From positions 278,973,164-279,037,163 of the forward strand of contig OZ010799.1 of NCBI GenBank assembly GCA_963932465.1: DNA of 64,000 nt, given 5' to 3'. Shown in pieces: positions 22,245-32,705 of the stretch (position 1 is the first letter of the stretch; each line of letters opens with the position of its first letter). The notes beneath the pieces were generated by a model. That model saw nothing but the letters and a program-made list of their open reading frames with translations, did not search any database and had not been told where the DNA came from. The position numbers and the translations under genes were made by a program. Source of the DNA: Maratus speciosus (Eukaryota; Arthropoda; Arachnida; Araneae; Salticidae).

Positions 22245-23277
22245 CTAGGGTAGTTGATTAAACTTTTCGCGATTATTAAATCTGAAACATGTATGAAGAC
22301 TCATGCTTTCGTGTTCAAAAATACATCCTACGCACTCATAAATTTGGTTTAAAATAGTCACTACATTACTCTCAATACACTTGATGAGCTTTGAAAATAA
22401 AGCAGATTCATTTTCGATGGTTACGTCACCTAGTATACATTTTTGCTTAATTAAACGTGGTAGATAATTTGTATACATGTGTTGCAAAAGCTTCTTGTTA
22501 AAATAATGAACTTTATCCTTCAAATTTAATAATTGGCAATCGTTTAAGTCAAAAAGTGAAAAATTCATCAAGTTTTTAATTCGCATAGTGCTATTATTGT
22601 GATTCATTACCAACAGAGTATTACTAGCAATAAATGATGAGGATTTATATTTCAAATTAAAAGCAAAAAGTTTCGATTGAAATTCATACCACGTATTAAT
22701 GTCCATCAAAAGTCTATTTTTCGTCATCATTTCTTCATTACTAATCACATTGCGTTTAAACTCCCCGATATACACATAAAATCGTTTGATGCGATGTTTT
22801 AAAATTAAATAAACACAATCACTCAACTTGATTTCAATCATGCTAAAATTGCGTGGTTTGCTTTTGGGAATGTCTTTCATAAGGAGATCTTGTATTGTAT
22901 TCAAAACAGCATTTGTTGGTTCTTGTGATGATGAAATTGAGGATACTTGGGGAAATAAAGGATTCCAAATTTTTAAAATCTACGTCATTAAAAATAGTGT
23001 CCAAAAAACTCATAGTAGAAGTTGCGTCGTCATCATTATGAGTGAATATTGGGGTCGTCGAATCCATATCGAACTTGGGTTCTGCAGCATGTAAATCCTT
23101 GTTTGAGGGTAATGTTGAACAGTTCTCGTTTGAATTACAAAATTCTAAACTTGGAAGATTTAATTTCTTCATATCAGTATCCAAAGATGATTCTAAACGT
23201 TGATACTTTGCTACGCAATTCATTTCTAGGGGAGATCTTTTCAGCATATTTAATTCACAAGCCATTTTAAATAGCAA
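22245..23277 (-). pseudogene. Intronless gene with PC4-like segment, frameshifted
   Basis: Two overlapping minus-strand frames form one broken gene. The upstream frame (stop at 22843) starts at an ATG near 23265 or 23277 and encodes a polar, probably disordered N-terminus (PKFDMDSTTP region) then FLDTIFNDVDFKNLESF. The downstream frame is open from about 22975 to its stop at 22245 and continues with SSSQEPTNAV, then about 200 residues of mixed composition. Within it the stretch YVYIGEFKRN through NRLLMDINTWYEF, two beta-like strands, a turn and a conserved W, resembles the PC4/p15 transcriptional coactivator C-terminal fold that binds single-stranded DNA. The PC4 match is my reading of pattern only and is weak. 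The C-terminal ~130 residues, with two Cys-containing segments near the end (ECVGCIFEHES), are not recognised. The break lies in the ~130-bp overlap and could be mutation or sequencing error. Lack of introns and isolation suggest a viral, Polinton-like or retrocopied origin; none is shown. Confidence 0.5.
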
Positions 23278-23289
23278 ACAGTATGTGGT

Positions 23290-24360
23290 GTAGTCTGATC
23301 AAAAGTCAACAGTAAACTGACTGAAATGATTTCGAAACGATTATTAACATAAGTTCAAATCAGTCACGGTTTCAGTTAGAAACGATCACATTTAATTAAA
23401 AAACCGTGAGCGACTAAATTTTCAAATTGTCGAGTGAGTCGAAAAGCATGACTATTGCTAGTATGAATATTTCATCATGTTAGATATTTTTAAAACTTGA
23501 GAATGGCAACACACGATGAGTGAATCACAAGTTCATTACAAATAATAATTTTATTCATATGAAATTAATTAAAATATATAGTGAAAGTTATAATTATACT
23601 TATATGAAATGGATTAAATAATGAGTGGATAATTATACTCAAATTAAATTAATTAGACTCAAATGAAATTGATTAAAATTGTGAATAATCATATTTATAT
23701 GAATTCAAATCAGTAACGGTTTCAGTTAAAAATCGGTATCAAGTAAATTTTTCAAATTGATGATTAAACCGAAAAGCATGATTAATGCTAGCATGAATAT
23801 TTCATTATGATAGTTATTTTTTAAACTTGTGAATGGCGACACATGGAAAATGAAACGCAAGTTCATTATATTTTTTCTCATGAAATTGATTAAAATAAAT
23901 AGTGTGTGGATAATTAAACTTATATGAAATGGATTAAAATAATGAGTGGATAAATATAATCAAATGATAATTATACTAAAATGATAATTATACTCAAATT
24001 AATTAAATTAATTATTTGTTAATTAAACTTTAAAAAATATGTAATAAAGATAACAATAATTTAAATAACTTCATTTTCTAATCCCTCTAAACAAAAGTAA
24101 TAGAAGTTGATTGTTTAAAATAGTTTTTATTACGATGTAGTCATACTCATATGAAATTGAATAAAATGATGAGTGGATACATACTTCATTTAATATATAT
24201 CCCTCAAAAATGTTGATAGTTTATTAATTTAATTAGTAGATGATTAAATTCATTTACAATTATTAGTAATGCTACTCATTAATATTACTAAAATTTTATT
24301 ATTTTAACTTTATTAAAATATACTTTAATTTTGCATTGGTTTCAAATTAATAGAGTGAGT
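23290..24360. repeat. 350-bp duplicated AT-rich spacer upstream of the PC4-like gene
   Basis: The segment CAAATCAGTCACGGTTTCAG at 23356 recurs as CAAATCAGTAACGGTTTCAG at 23706. Later parts also repeat at the same spacing (CCGAAAAGCATGA, TGAATATTTCAT, GCAAGTTCATTA), so about 350 bp is tandemly duplicated. Shorter ATGAAATTGATTAAAAT and GAGTGGATAATTATACT motifs recur five or more times inside. It lies between two minus-strand broken genes and includes the presumptive promoter of the downstream one. Confidence 0.65.
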
Positions 24361-24632
24361 TAAATGAAGAAAAATAAAAAATTGTATTTCTGAAATATTA
24401 TTAGAGTTTCATTCACTTAGAAAAAAAAATCAAGTTCATTTGTAGTGGGAGCAATAAAATACTAAGACATCTTGTTAAAATGAAAACATACAAGTTTTTT
24501 CAAAATTGAGAAATATTTTATCTTTCGTTAGTTACAAAAATGATTGCATATGTATAATGAAAACATATGTCTATTTCAAATCATTGAAAATTCGATATTT
24601 GAAGAAGATATTTCATTTTGCAAAGTTCTTAA

Positions 24633-25354
24633 TTAAAGTGTTAATTCTTCTAATTGCTTAATCAATCCATTACGCTGTTCTAATTTAAGTTGGGTGGGTG
24701 AAATATGAATTTTTCTGTGTTCAACTAAGTCAGATTTATCAGAAAAAAATTGGTCACAATCATCACATTTGAATTGCTTAGAAAGCTCACTTTTCTTCGG
24801 ATTTTGTGAATTTTAAGATGATTCTTTAAGTCCATCTTTCTCGAAAACGTTTCTTCGCATTGTTCACATTTATGAAATTTTCCGTCTTTAATGTGAATTA
24901 ACAAATGCTTTCGTAAATCACATTTTTGAACGAATGTTTTCTTACACTTGTCACAACTCAAAGGCTTTTTTTCTAAATGAAACTTTGCGTGTCTGATTAA
25001 CACACTCTTTCTTGTAAAAGATTTACCACATGTTTCACATTGGTACATGGTAGATGTCATGCGATGAATTATCATATGTTACATTAAAGAACTCTTTTGA
25101 AAAAACAACATTCCACATACGTCGCACATAAAAAGTTTTTTTTCTAAATGAATGTTCATATGTTTTAAAAACTCATGTTTCTGGTAAAATTCTGCTTTAT
25201 ATTTTCCACGATTATAAGGCAATTTAAACATTTCTGATGAAGCAGGAATAATTTTACTAATCGAAGCGGGCACATCTTTTATCTCCTGTTCACTCATCTT
25301 ACCCAAATTGTCGACAGTAGTCGATTGTGTATCATTAATAACACCCATATTCAT
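24633..25354 (-). pseudogene. C2H2 zinc-finger protein gene, broken by stop and frameshift
   Basis: The minus strand encodes a polar N-terminus starting MNMGVINDTQSTTVDNLGKM, then a degenerate finger that keeps only its His pair (HEFLKHMNIH), then five recognisable C-x2-C-x12-H-x3-H fingers: CDVCGMLFFQ, CETCGKSFTR, CDKCKKTFVQ, CEQCEETFSR and CDDCDQFFSD. The first of these five is interrupted by TAA (about 25079) one codon before its first His. The last is in a different frame, with the shift just after the KIHK of the preceding finger (about 24805-24815), and runs through a short basic/Leu-rich tail to TAA at 24633. Finger spacing is otherwise exact across both breaks, so it was one gene of about 240 residues. 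It is intronless, on the same strand as 22245-23277, and would be a nuclear DNA-binding protein. It may be a retrocopy, part of the same insertion, or an unrelated host copy. Confidence 0.75.
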
Positions 25355-25439
25355 TTAAAAACTGTTTTAACTTTGCGATGACAAAAATACAGCACGTGTA
25401 TTCAAAACAGTAGAAAACAGAATAATGACATGAAATGAA

Positions 25440-25939
25440 ATCCAACTACACTTAAATCAATGTAGGTGGCGCACCAGAAAAAAAGAAGATCACGTGATAA
25501 CGATTTAATACTAAACTGTTGAGTTCATTTAATAAGCAAGTGTACAAAATGAATCATTTTATAAATTCATTTCTTTTGAATTAACCTGTTTTTATCATTA
25601 AGTGATTAACTTTATTATGAATCCCACTGAAATGCGAGTGTTATGAAAGAAAAATCTGATTCATTTCTTAATTGTTAGTTAATTAAAATAGTGACCAATT
25701 AAGAAATTTTTTTTTCCTAATATAGTGGAAAAAAGAAGTATTATCTCTGTTTTTCACATAAAGCGGAAATACGGTTTATCATTACATCCAGATTATAAAC
25801 AGTACATCCTGTTTATGTATGATCGAAACAACAAACACACAAATAGATGTGACCACAAATCTTTGAAAATTGAAGAACTGGTTAGTTTTTAAAAGCTTAG
25901 GAATAAACTTGTTTTGGTTTAATTGTATATCATTTTAAT
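25440..25939. other. Spacer between zinc-finger pseudogene and tRNA
   Basis: AT-rich sequence with no recognised element. It includes CACGTG E-box palindromes near 25392 (as GCACGTG) and 25490 (TCACGTG), which could be fortuitous. Confidence 0.3.
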
Positions 25940-26012
25940 GCCTTTGTGGCGCAATTGGATAACGCGTATGGCTGTTAACCAAAAGATGATGGTTCGAATC
26001 CATCCAAAGGCG
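25940..26012 (+). tRNA. tRNA-Asn (GTT), slightly degenerate
   Basis: The acceptor stem GCCTTTG pairs with CAAAGGC. The D-arm region TGGCGCAATTGGATAACGCG matches the A box, the anticodon loop CTGTTAA gives anticodon GTT, and the T arm GATGG-TTCGAAT-CCATC is fully paired. These are all diagnostic of tRNA-Asn. Two mismatches are visible, an A-A pair in the anticodon stem and a C-A pair in the D stem, and the variable loop is one base short of the usual form. It is nuclear-type and intronless, and no CCA is encoded. A downstream T run (TATTTT near 26014) could serve as a Pol III terminator. It may be a live divergent gene or a recent pseudogene. Confidence 0.7.
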
Positions 26013-26227
26013 AATATTTTTAAACTAAAATCCATAAATTATGTTACAGTATAAGTAAAAAGAAACATTCTGGGTGAGTGATAATGAAAAAATTAATTAA
26101 CTGCACAAGAAAATCCTGATTGAAAAAATATCATTACGCTAAAATTTCATTACTTTCCTAAAATCCAGTATATAATTTATATTTTCGCTCAAATTACTAT
26201 ACTTTCCCGAAGTTGAAGTAGACATTA

Positions 26228-26505
26228 TTAAATCTAAGAAATTGAATTAATTTCTCGAAGTACATAATATATAAAAATTGAATGTTTATTTCTCTAAATT
26301 CAACGGCAACAGTCTTTAATTTCGTGTAGTACATAATACAGGGGCAACACACTGTTAATAGTTTCCACAATGTTGAAATAGATACTAAAATGAATAAATG
26401 TTAGCAAAACCTATTCATCTGAAAATTAAATAATTTCTCGAAGTGCACGATAATAAAAATATATGTTTATTTCTCATTTTTTCTAAATTCAATGGCAACA
26501 GTTTG
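26228..26505 (+). repeat. Two diverged direct repeats of about 90 bp
   Basis: TAATTTCTCGAAGTACATAA, then TTTATTTCTCTAAATTCAACGG and GCAACAGT, near 26249-26311, recurs as TAATTTCTCGAAGTGCACG and AAATTCAATGGCAACAGT near 26430-26500. The units are about 180 bp apart. No open frame is carried. Confidence 0.55.
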
Positions 26506-26603
26506 TTAAAATTTCTACTTAACGTAAAATCATTAACCCACTGATTTTTAAAAAGAATTCGATAAAAAACTGAAAGAAAGCAAATTCAAGTGAAAAAACA
26601 ACT

Positions 26604-26812
26604 GGGCCCGCCCAGCCCAATGGTTATAGAAATAACCTAATAATGGGAAGATTGTAGGTTCGAAACCAGGCAAATAGGTAAAGAGATGTATGCAATTGCA
26701 GAAAGAGGATAATAATAATTGGCAATCTTCAGTTCTAAATGAAATTTTTTCAAGTTTCCATCTAGATTCTCATTACAGAAATTCGAATAATGGGGAGTTT
26801 CAGGGTTCGAAA
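26604..26812 (+). repeat. tRNA-like SINE fragments
   Basis: At 26604-26670 an A-box-like CAGCCCAATGGTTA is followed at tRNA-like distance by the B box GGTTCGAAACC. At 26787-26812 a second B box (GGGTTCGAAACCC) follows ATAATGGGGAG, parallel to ATAATGGGAAG in the first. Neither has a paired acceptor stem, so these are tRNA-derived repeat fragments rather than genes. Confidence 0.45.
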
Positions 26813-27078
26813 CCCGTAAGGAAAACAGTACTAATATAACAAACCCAACGTATACAGGACGATGCAAAATTAAACTGTGTTAAATCCTTTCCACTGCAAT
26901 CAGATCTCCATCAAACGACTTAAAACTAGATGAGACTACTAATTTTTTTACTGTTTTTTCAATAATGCAAAGCATAACATTTCTCCTTTTTTCAAAGATT
27001 CACTAAAGTTTTTCCAAAAACAGAGTTGTTCGTAAAAACCTTTCAATAAGAATACAAGTTAAATTTAAAAAAGAACTC

Positions 27079-27680
27079 TCATCTAATACAGTTCCAGTTT
27101 AATTCCATCAAAACTAACCTACTATTTTTGACAAAGTTCAAAACAATCGAAAAATTAAATATGTTACAACACATGAAAACTTTCTCATCAAGAGTGGCCG
27201 ACACTATAAAAAAAACCATCCTTATTTTTCTGGGGGGGCGGGCAAGGGGGGGGGAGCAAGGGGTGAGAGGGAGCTGCAGCCGAACCTCTAACCGTTTCCA
27301 CAATTTAAGGTGGTTCCAAATCTGATTCTCTACTTCAAAAAAATTTAAGCCCCCCCTAAAAATAAGCCCCCTCAAATATTTAGCCCCACTAAAAGTTTAG
27401 CCCTTCATACTTTCTCTCAAAAAATACCTAACCCCTCGTGTTATAGTATGATATTTCCAATCCTACTCTAAGTCGATTCGAAAATAAAATTAAGCCCCCT
27501 CAAAAAAAATGAACCCCTCCTACCCCCTCCTACTCTAAGACGATTAAATAAAAAATATTCTTTCCAATCAAAAAAATTTCGTTCAAACCTCATCCTACTA
27601 TAGTATGATTCTCCCACCACCACCACCGCAGCAATCGAACCCCCTTTTCACCACTACTCCCGCTAAAAAACCTCCTACGA
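27079..27680. other. G-run and C-rich low-complexity interval
   Basis: G-rich near 27230-27275, then repeated TAAGCCCCCTCAAA-type phrases and TATAGTATGAT twice (near 27442 and 27600), and CCACCACCACCACCG near 27618. Open frames on both strands reflect this composition. No gene is supported. Confidence 0.4.
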
Positions 27681-27688
27681 TAACCGTC

Positions 27689-27784
27689 ATTTTTGTGTAA
27701 GCGCTCAGGCCTAGTAGTTAAGGGGGGGAGGTGTTCGATTCACCGCCCTTTGAATACTAGGCCTGAACTTTGACACAAAAATAG
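27689..27784. repeat. tRNA-like long hairpin
   Basis: The outer arms TTTTGTGT (27691) and ACACAAAAA (27772), then TCAGGCCTAGTA and TACTAGGCCTGA, then a GAGGTG / CACCGCC stem around TTCGATT, form one extended stem-loop of about 95 bp. The loop with its closing stem looks like a tRNA T arm. A diverged half copy (CTCAGGCCTACTATTCAGGG) starts near 27868. Confidence 0.7.
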
Positions 27785-28043
27785 CAACTGCCGAAAGCGG
27801 ATTATTTAACGTATGTGTCCTTAAATTTAGACACCAGTATTTTATAAGGCACCATTTATGTGTCAGTGCTCAGGCCTACTATTCAGGGGGCGGTGGTTTG
27901 ATTTAAGAGTGAGGACATACGGAGTATAACATATAAATGGTTGAGATGATTCTGGACAGAAGCAGACCATCAAGCATCTTGACGAGCCTGTATTATCGCC
28001 AAGTTCTGAGTAAAAGAAAACTGAGTTTGCCATAGTTTCGGCA

Positions 28044-28309
28044 CGCTATCCCGGTAATACTTAAAAAAGTGCTAAAATATTCGATCCCTTAAATGTCAAA
28101 CGATGCTGTAATCCAATGAGTCGATCACAGGGACATCTGCAGGATATTTTCTAAAACTCCAAGGTCTAGACTCTGTAATAATACGATATTTACTTTGAAA
28201 ATTGAAAATATATCGCAGATGCCGCTGCGATTGGACAATGGGTTTTAGCATCATTGCACATTTAAGGGATACAACTTTTTAGCGCTGTTTGGATAGCAGA
28301 TTTCCACAC
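28044..28309. repeat. Inverted-repeat element of about 266 bp
   Basis: The left arm near 28044-28115 contains GCTATCC, then GTGCTAAAATATTCGATCCC and TTAAATGTCAAACGATGCT. The right arm near 28230-28309 reads AGCATCATTGCACATTTAAG, then GGATAC, TTTTTAGCGCT and GGATAGC in reverse. It is probably a decayed MITE; no TSD was settled. Confidence 0.6.
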
Positions 28310-28507
28310 TATATATTCTAGACACTCTAGTCTAATCATTGAATGTCGCCACTTTGACATAGAGGCACCCTAGCGCGTATTGTTCCCTAAATTTATTCGG
28401 AATCAGTGTTCCCCTTTCTTTCAACGATTTCTTGGTAAAAAAAAAAAAAAAAAAACTTTACTACAGAAAAAAACGTTGTTTCAGGGAATATATATTGCAG
28501 TAGACTT

Positions 28508-29772
28508 ATGAGCGCATTTCTTGACACTGCTAATGAATTTCATTTGCTACACTGCATTCGCCACTGCTTTAGCAACTCCAGCGTTGCACACGGATGTTTT
28601 TAAAACACTTTTGCGATTGCCCTAACGCCATTGCGATGAGCGTCCCATATACGTGACGAAAAAACTGCTCAAAATCATTGACTATTCTTACCAATAATAT
28701 TCATTTGAAAATTTCGCTATATTTAAGCAAAGCACATCCTCGACTTAATTAAACAAAAAATTCCAATTTGAAAAACCGGTCATTAAAGACAGAAAATTCT
28801 TCGCTCCTCACGAAGGGGTCAAAAAGAATGGATTCTTGAAATTTCAATTAGCGGTTAATTTGGGATTCCCTGTATACAATAAAATGCATTGCCTACAATA
28901 TTCGTTGATATTGGATGAATATTGTTCTATTTAAAAAAATATTAGGGATAATCGGACATTTTTTTTTAAATTCTGATAAATTATATTAAAAAATTACTCT
29001 CGATAATATATTATATTTATATACATACGTGTGTGTGTATTTTAAATTTTTTTATGAATTATCGTGACTACTAGTTTAGACAACTGTGCGGAATTAAAAT
29101 ATCGAAAAGGAATGTGTGAAAATTAGCCATACAAGATAATTTATAAACGCGTATTCGTTATTTTAATTTTGCAGATTTTTCGACAAAATTTGAGACCGAA
29201 TTTTGTTCTTTTAGAATGTATACAACTAAGATTGTAATCATGAAATTTTATACCATCTTTTTTCGTTTTTTTTACATTCAAGTTAATTAATGCAAGAGAT
29301 TTTCATGACACAAAATTTAAACCGAAACACCAATTTTATTCAATTTTTATTAATACTCAAAAAAATTAAAAAAGTAATTCATCCTGTAATAACCTTTTGT
29401 ATACGTATAATGTTCTTTAAGGTATTATGTCCATTTTTATCATGATTTTATAGCAGTGTTTGACCGCTACCCTGTCAGTTTCTGCAAACGAATGTTGAAC
29501 CAAGTGAAATATATCTGTGAATTTAACCTTATATTTCAAAGCAATATGGCTTTTTACCGGTAATGTCGTCCCGCTTTAACAACAAGAAAGAAAAATCATG
29601 CGTCAAGAGTAGATTATAAAACACTTTCGAACCCTTACTGAAATCTATAAAAAAAACTTTGTTAGTTAGCGAAATAAGTTAAATAAGATAAGTAAGTAAA
29701 CATTTTAGAAAACGCATAAAACACTTGAAAAACTGATCTCAGCAGTTACCGTTCATAGCCAAATATGTATTA
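28508..29772 (+). repeat. Dispersed repeat R1, copy 1
   Basis: Matches 46110-47177 over more than 1 kb in the same orientation, sharing CACTGCTAATGAATTTC-like, CATATACGTGACGAA and GACTACTAGTTTAGACAAC-like segments and long identical runs near 29100-29350. Copy 1 has an additional ~195 bp near 28675-28870. No coding frame is conserved between copies. Confidence 0.8.
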
Positions 29773-30790
29773 CAATTCTTTTGAACACCCCTGTGTTTGA
29801 TCTGTAGATATATATATACACTATATAATGCGAAAATTTAGCTTAACCAGAAAACGCATAACAGGCTGAAATTTCTCTTTCAGCAATTTATACTAATAGT
29901 TGGAAACATACTTGAATACTTTTGTTCAGCCCTTTAATTTACATAGTACCCATATTACATGCTACTATTTAGCTAAAATTTAATTAAAACTAAAACACTC
30001 ATAAAACTACATTTTCAGAAATTATCATCCATAGACGGCCATGAATCCAATTTTTTGCTTGGCCCTGTATATCTTTTTATCTATGTCATACAAACATTTC
30101 TGAGTAAACTAAATGCAGTTCAGCGTAAAAATGCATAACTCATTTAAAAACGACCTTTAGGCAGTTTACGCTCATACTCAATAATCTTTAGGAATACTTT
30201 TGTGTAGCTCTGTATATCAACTATGGCATTAGTACACACCATGTACTTTGCATGAATACAGTGAAACGTAAAAGCTCATATCATAATTAAAAATGCATTT
30301 CCTGCCATCATCGCTAATATACAGTACTTAAGATAGAATATACTATCTGAAATATTTTGTGTGTCCCTGAAAATCGCGAATAATCCCCCCCCCCCTTACA
30401 CCATTATGTAACGGAATACTTTTGTGTGGCCCTGTAAATGAATAATGACTATTCTGTACACCGCACATTCTAAAAATGCATATTTTAGTGCACTTCGCAA
30501 ATGCATATCCATTTTATTATGTTTCAAAGGGTTAACATCTTTAAAATGCATTTGAAACAATTTTTTCCCTTTGGCCATAATGTAACGGAATACATTTGAC
30601 TGTTCCTGTAAATAAACTAAACATGTTACAACCTTCATTTGAAATAGGAATTGTGCTAGGGTAAGCATCAATAACATCCAAAAATTTCGGGACAATCCGA
30701 GTATATTTACGAGAGTTAGAGCGCGGACAGTCGGACAGAAGGTCAGATGGACAGAGAAACCGAAATCATAAACGCTTTTTAGCTTTGTTG
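29690..30790 (-). repeat. Degenerate ~135-170-bp tandem units, reverse copy of a GTCC/GTCT family
   Basis: The phrase GAATACTTTTGTGTGGCCCTGTA or variants recurs at about 29776, 29912, 30047, 30193, 30350, 30414 and 30589, usually 135-175 bp apart, each after an AAAATGCAT phrase. GGCCATAATGTAACGGAA is the reverse complement of the unit found at 37910-38110, and the GGACAGTCGGACAGAAGG stretch at 30725 corresponds to the reversed CCGTCCGTC tract of 37750. This is therefore an inverted, diverged member of the family at 37706-38255, with more internal units. Confidence 0.6.
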
Positions 30791-30950
30791 GAAAGTGTTT
30801 AACACTAGAACGCCCGGAAATTTTACTCAAGTTTCATAAAAAAATATTTGACACCAGAATTTTTATTTAAAATTATTTGACTCATTTATTTAACGTAAAT
30901 CTACGTTGTTTAATTTTAACTTATTTTATGAAAGAATTTCTGGTCCCAGT

Positions 30951-32257
30951 CAGTGTTGCCAGATTGGGGATTTTGTCCCCATTTTGGGGAATTTTGAACT
31001 TCCAGGGGATTTTTTGGGGACAAGTTGTTCATGGGGGAAATGTTTGGGGACATTAAAATTTTTGGGGAATTTTTTTCACTATTTAATGTAAAGTTTACGA
31101 AAGTCATCTAATAGCACTGGATCTGCCTCGAACTCTATTTTGATTTGGAAAACGAAAATGAAATACAGAAATCTGAGATGTCACTCGTGGACGTGCTCAT
31201 CGTTTACAACATTATAGCTTACACGTATCACAGGTGCATTACGACATACCTTGCACTATCCCCACCTGAATTTGCAGATCACTAAGTGCGGCAGATTTTC
31301 CTTACTCATAGCGGATAGACACACACACATATACACATTTCTTTTATTAGTATAGATTTATAAAACTGTAATAAAAACAATTATTTAACTTTTATTTTGA
31401 TTGAGACTGGTTAATTTATACTTCATAAAATGACAGCAGAGATTTTTGCAACACATGCTATTGCATACTAGAATCACATTACTACGTTTATAACTGAACA
31501 TTGCTCAATGAATGCAGTAGACCCCTTGTTTCTCCTTATAAGAAAATCGAAAAAAACAAAAAAAACTCTGCGGTATTAAACGGCTTAAACCTTCACATTA
31601 CTAAATCTTCAAGTCTTAACCGAAACGTTCTTTTGCCGTGTTTTTAAGAAGATTTAATTAAAGATTTTGAAAGCAGCTATTTTTCTTTCATTATTGAAGA
31701 AAGCACAGTGATTGATACAATGAACGTGCTTTGATTACGATTAGGTACTTCAGTAGGTATGACAAAAAATGGGAAAATTTTTTTATACATTAGTCAGACA
31801 GAAGCAGATGATGCCAACTCCATCTCAGATTTATTCAAATCTCATCTGATTAGAGATGGTTTAAACCTTGAGAAAGTTATTGGTAATAGCGTAGATAGAA
31901 CTATTGTAATGATAGGCCAGCATCATTGATTGACAACAATTTAAAAAGAAGTGTAAACGAACTTGTTGTAAAATGTATCTCTCACTCTCCTTGTTTTGCT
32001 GCGAATATGCATGCAAAATTCTGCCGAGTTTAAATGTTTATTTTTTGTAAATGGGGAATTTTTTCAAAAAAATGCTTCATTTGGGGAAAAAAATGAGTTT
32101 AAATTCGTTAAGCATTTTTTATACTGGAAAATATAAAATTGAAAATTTACTTTTTTAAATAGAAACTGCGTTAGGGAATTTTTCGACAAATAACGCTGAT
32201 TTGGGGAAATTTTCAGAAATTTTGGGGAAATTGACTTTCGACTATCTGGCAACACTG
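30951..32257. mobile_element. 1.3-kb hAT element with 8-bp TSD, nested
   Basis: Begins CAGTGTTGCCAGATTGGGG and ends CTATCTGGCAACACTG, and is flanked by GTCCCAGT at 30943-30950 and 32258-32265. TTGGGGA-type motifs are iterated near both ends, probable subterminal binding sites. It contains a broken transposase segment. Confidence 0.9.
31640..32030 (+). pseudogene. hAT transposase catalytic-region remnant
   Basis: The plus strand reads SSYFSFIIEESTVIDTMNVL, a stop, LRLGTSVGM, and then FKSHLIRDGLNLEKVIGNSV and DRTIVMIG, followed by further stops and frame changes. The order FS-I-I-x-E-S-T, then D near -MIG, is the hAT catalytic core region (family motif: first Asp in FSIIxDES, second in xDGAxxMxG). 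Here the first acidic position reads Glu. Several stops and missing flanks make it inactive. It probably belonged to the hAT copy at 30951-32257. Confidence 0.65.
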
Positions 32258-32705
32258 GTCCCAGTTAGCATTTAATCATATGGTTGGAGTCGGATCCACA
32301 CCTTCCGGGCGTTCTAGTGTTAAAACGATACGAATGTCATTGTGCTATTATATTTTTTAATGCGTCAGACAAACTTTTGGCTGTTAAGTACTATCTAGTT
32401 TAGAGTAAACTAGTTTAGACAATTTATAGTACGTATTTGGTAAAGAACGATAGAAAGATAGGTAATAAACTAAAACCATCAGTAAAAAATTAACAATGCA
32501 AGTTTCATCCCAATCCGATTAGTAGAACTTTTCAAAAATACTGAGCTTTAATAACCGGGTTAACCTGATTATTGAACATTCCAGTATAATTCTTTAATTA
32601 AGCAACGTATAATCATAGATGCCAACATCTCTTAATTATTCCGGAGTCTGATCCAAGAAAAACATGTTTTCAACCGGAAATTCTATTTAGTCAAAAACTT
32701 TAAAA

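Larger units (their letters stand above)
30799..32323. mobile_element. piggyBac-like TTAA element interrupted by a hAT element
   Basis: TTAACACTAGAACGCCCGGAA on the left and CCGGGCGTTCTAGTGTTAA on the right are inverted termini including the TTAA target. Without the hAT insert and its TSD the element is about 210 bp, the same size as other TTAA MITEs in this window. It also shares the GACACCAGAATTTTTATT internal phrase. Confidence 0.85.

Noticed and set aside
31320..31360. Helitron 5' end (TCTATACTAATAAAAG) on the minus strand inside the hAT element
   Set aside because: The motif is suggestive, but no 3' CTAG terminus was found to the left within the hAT; left unannotated.
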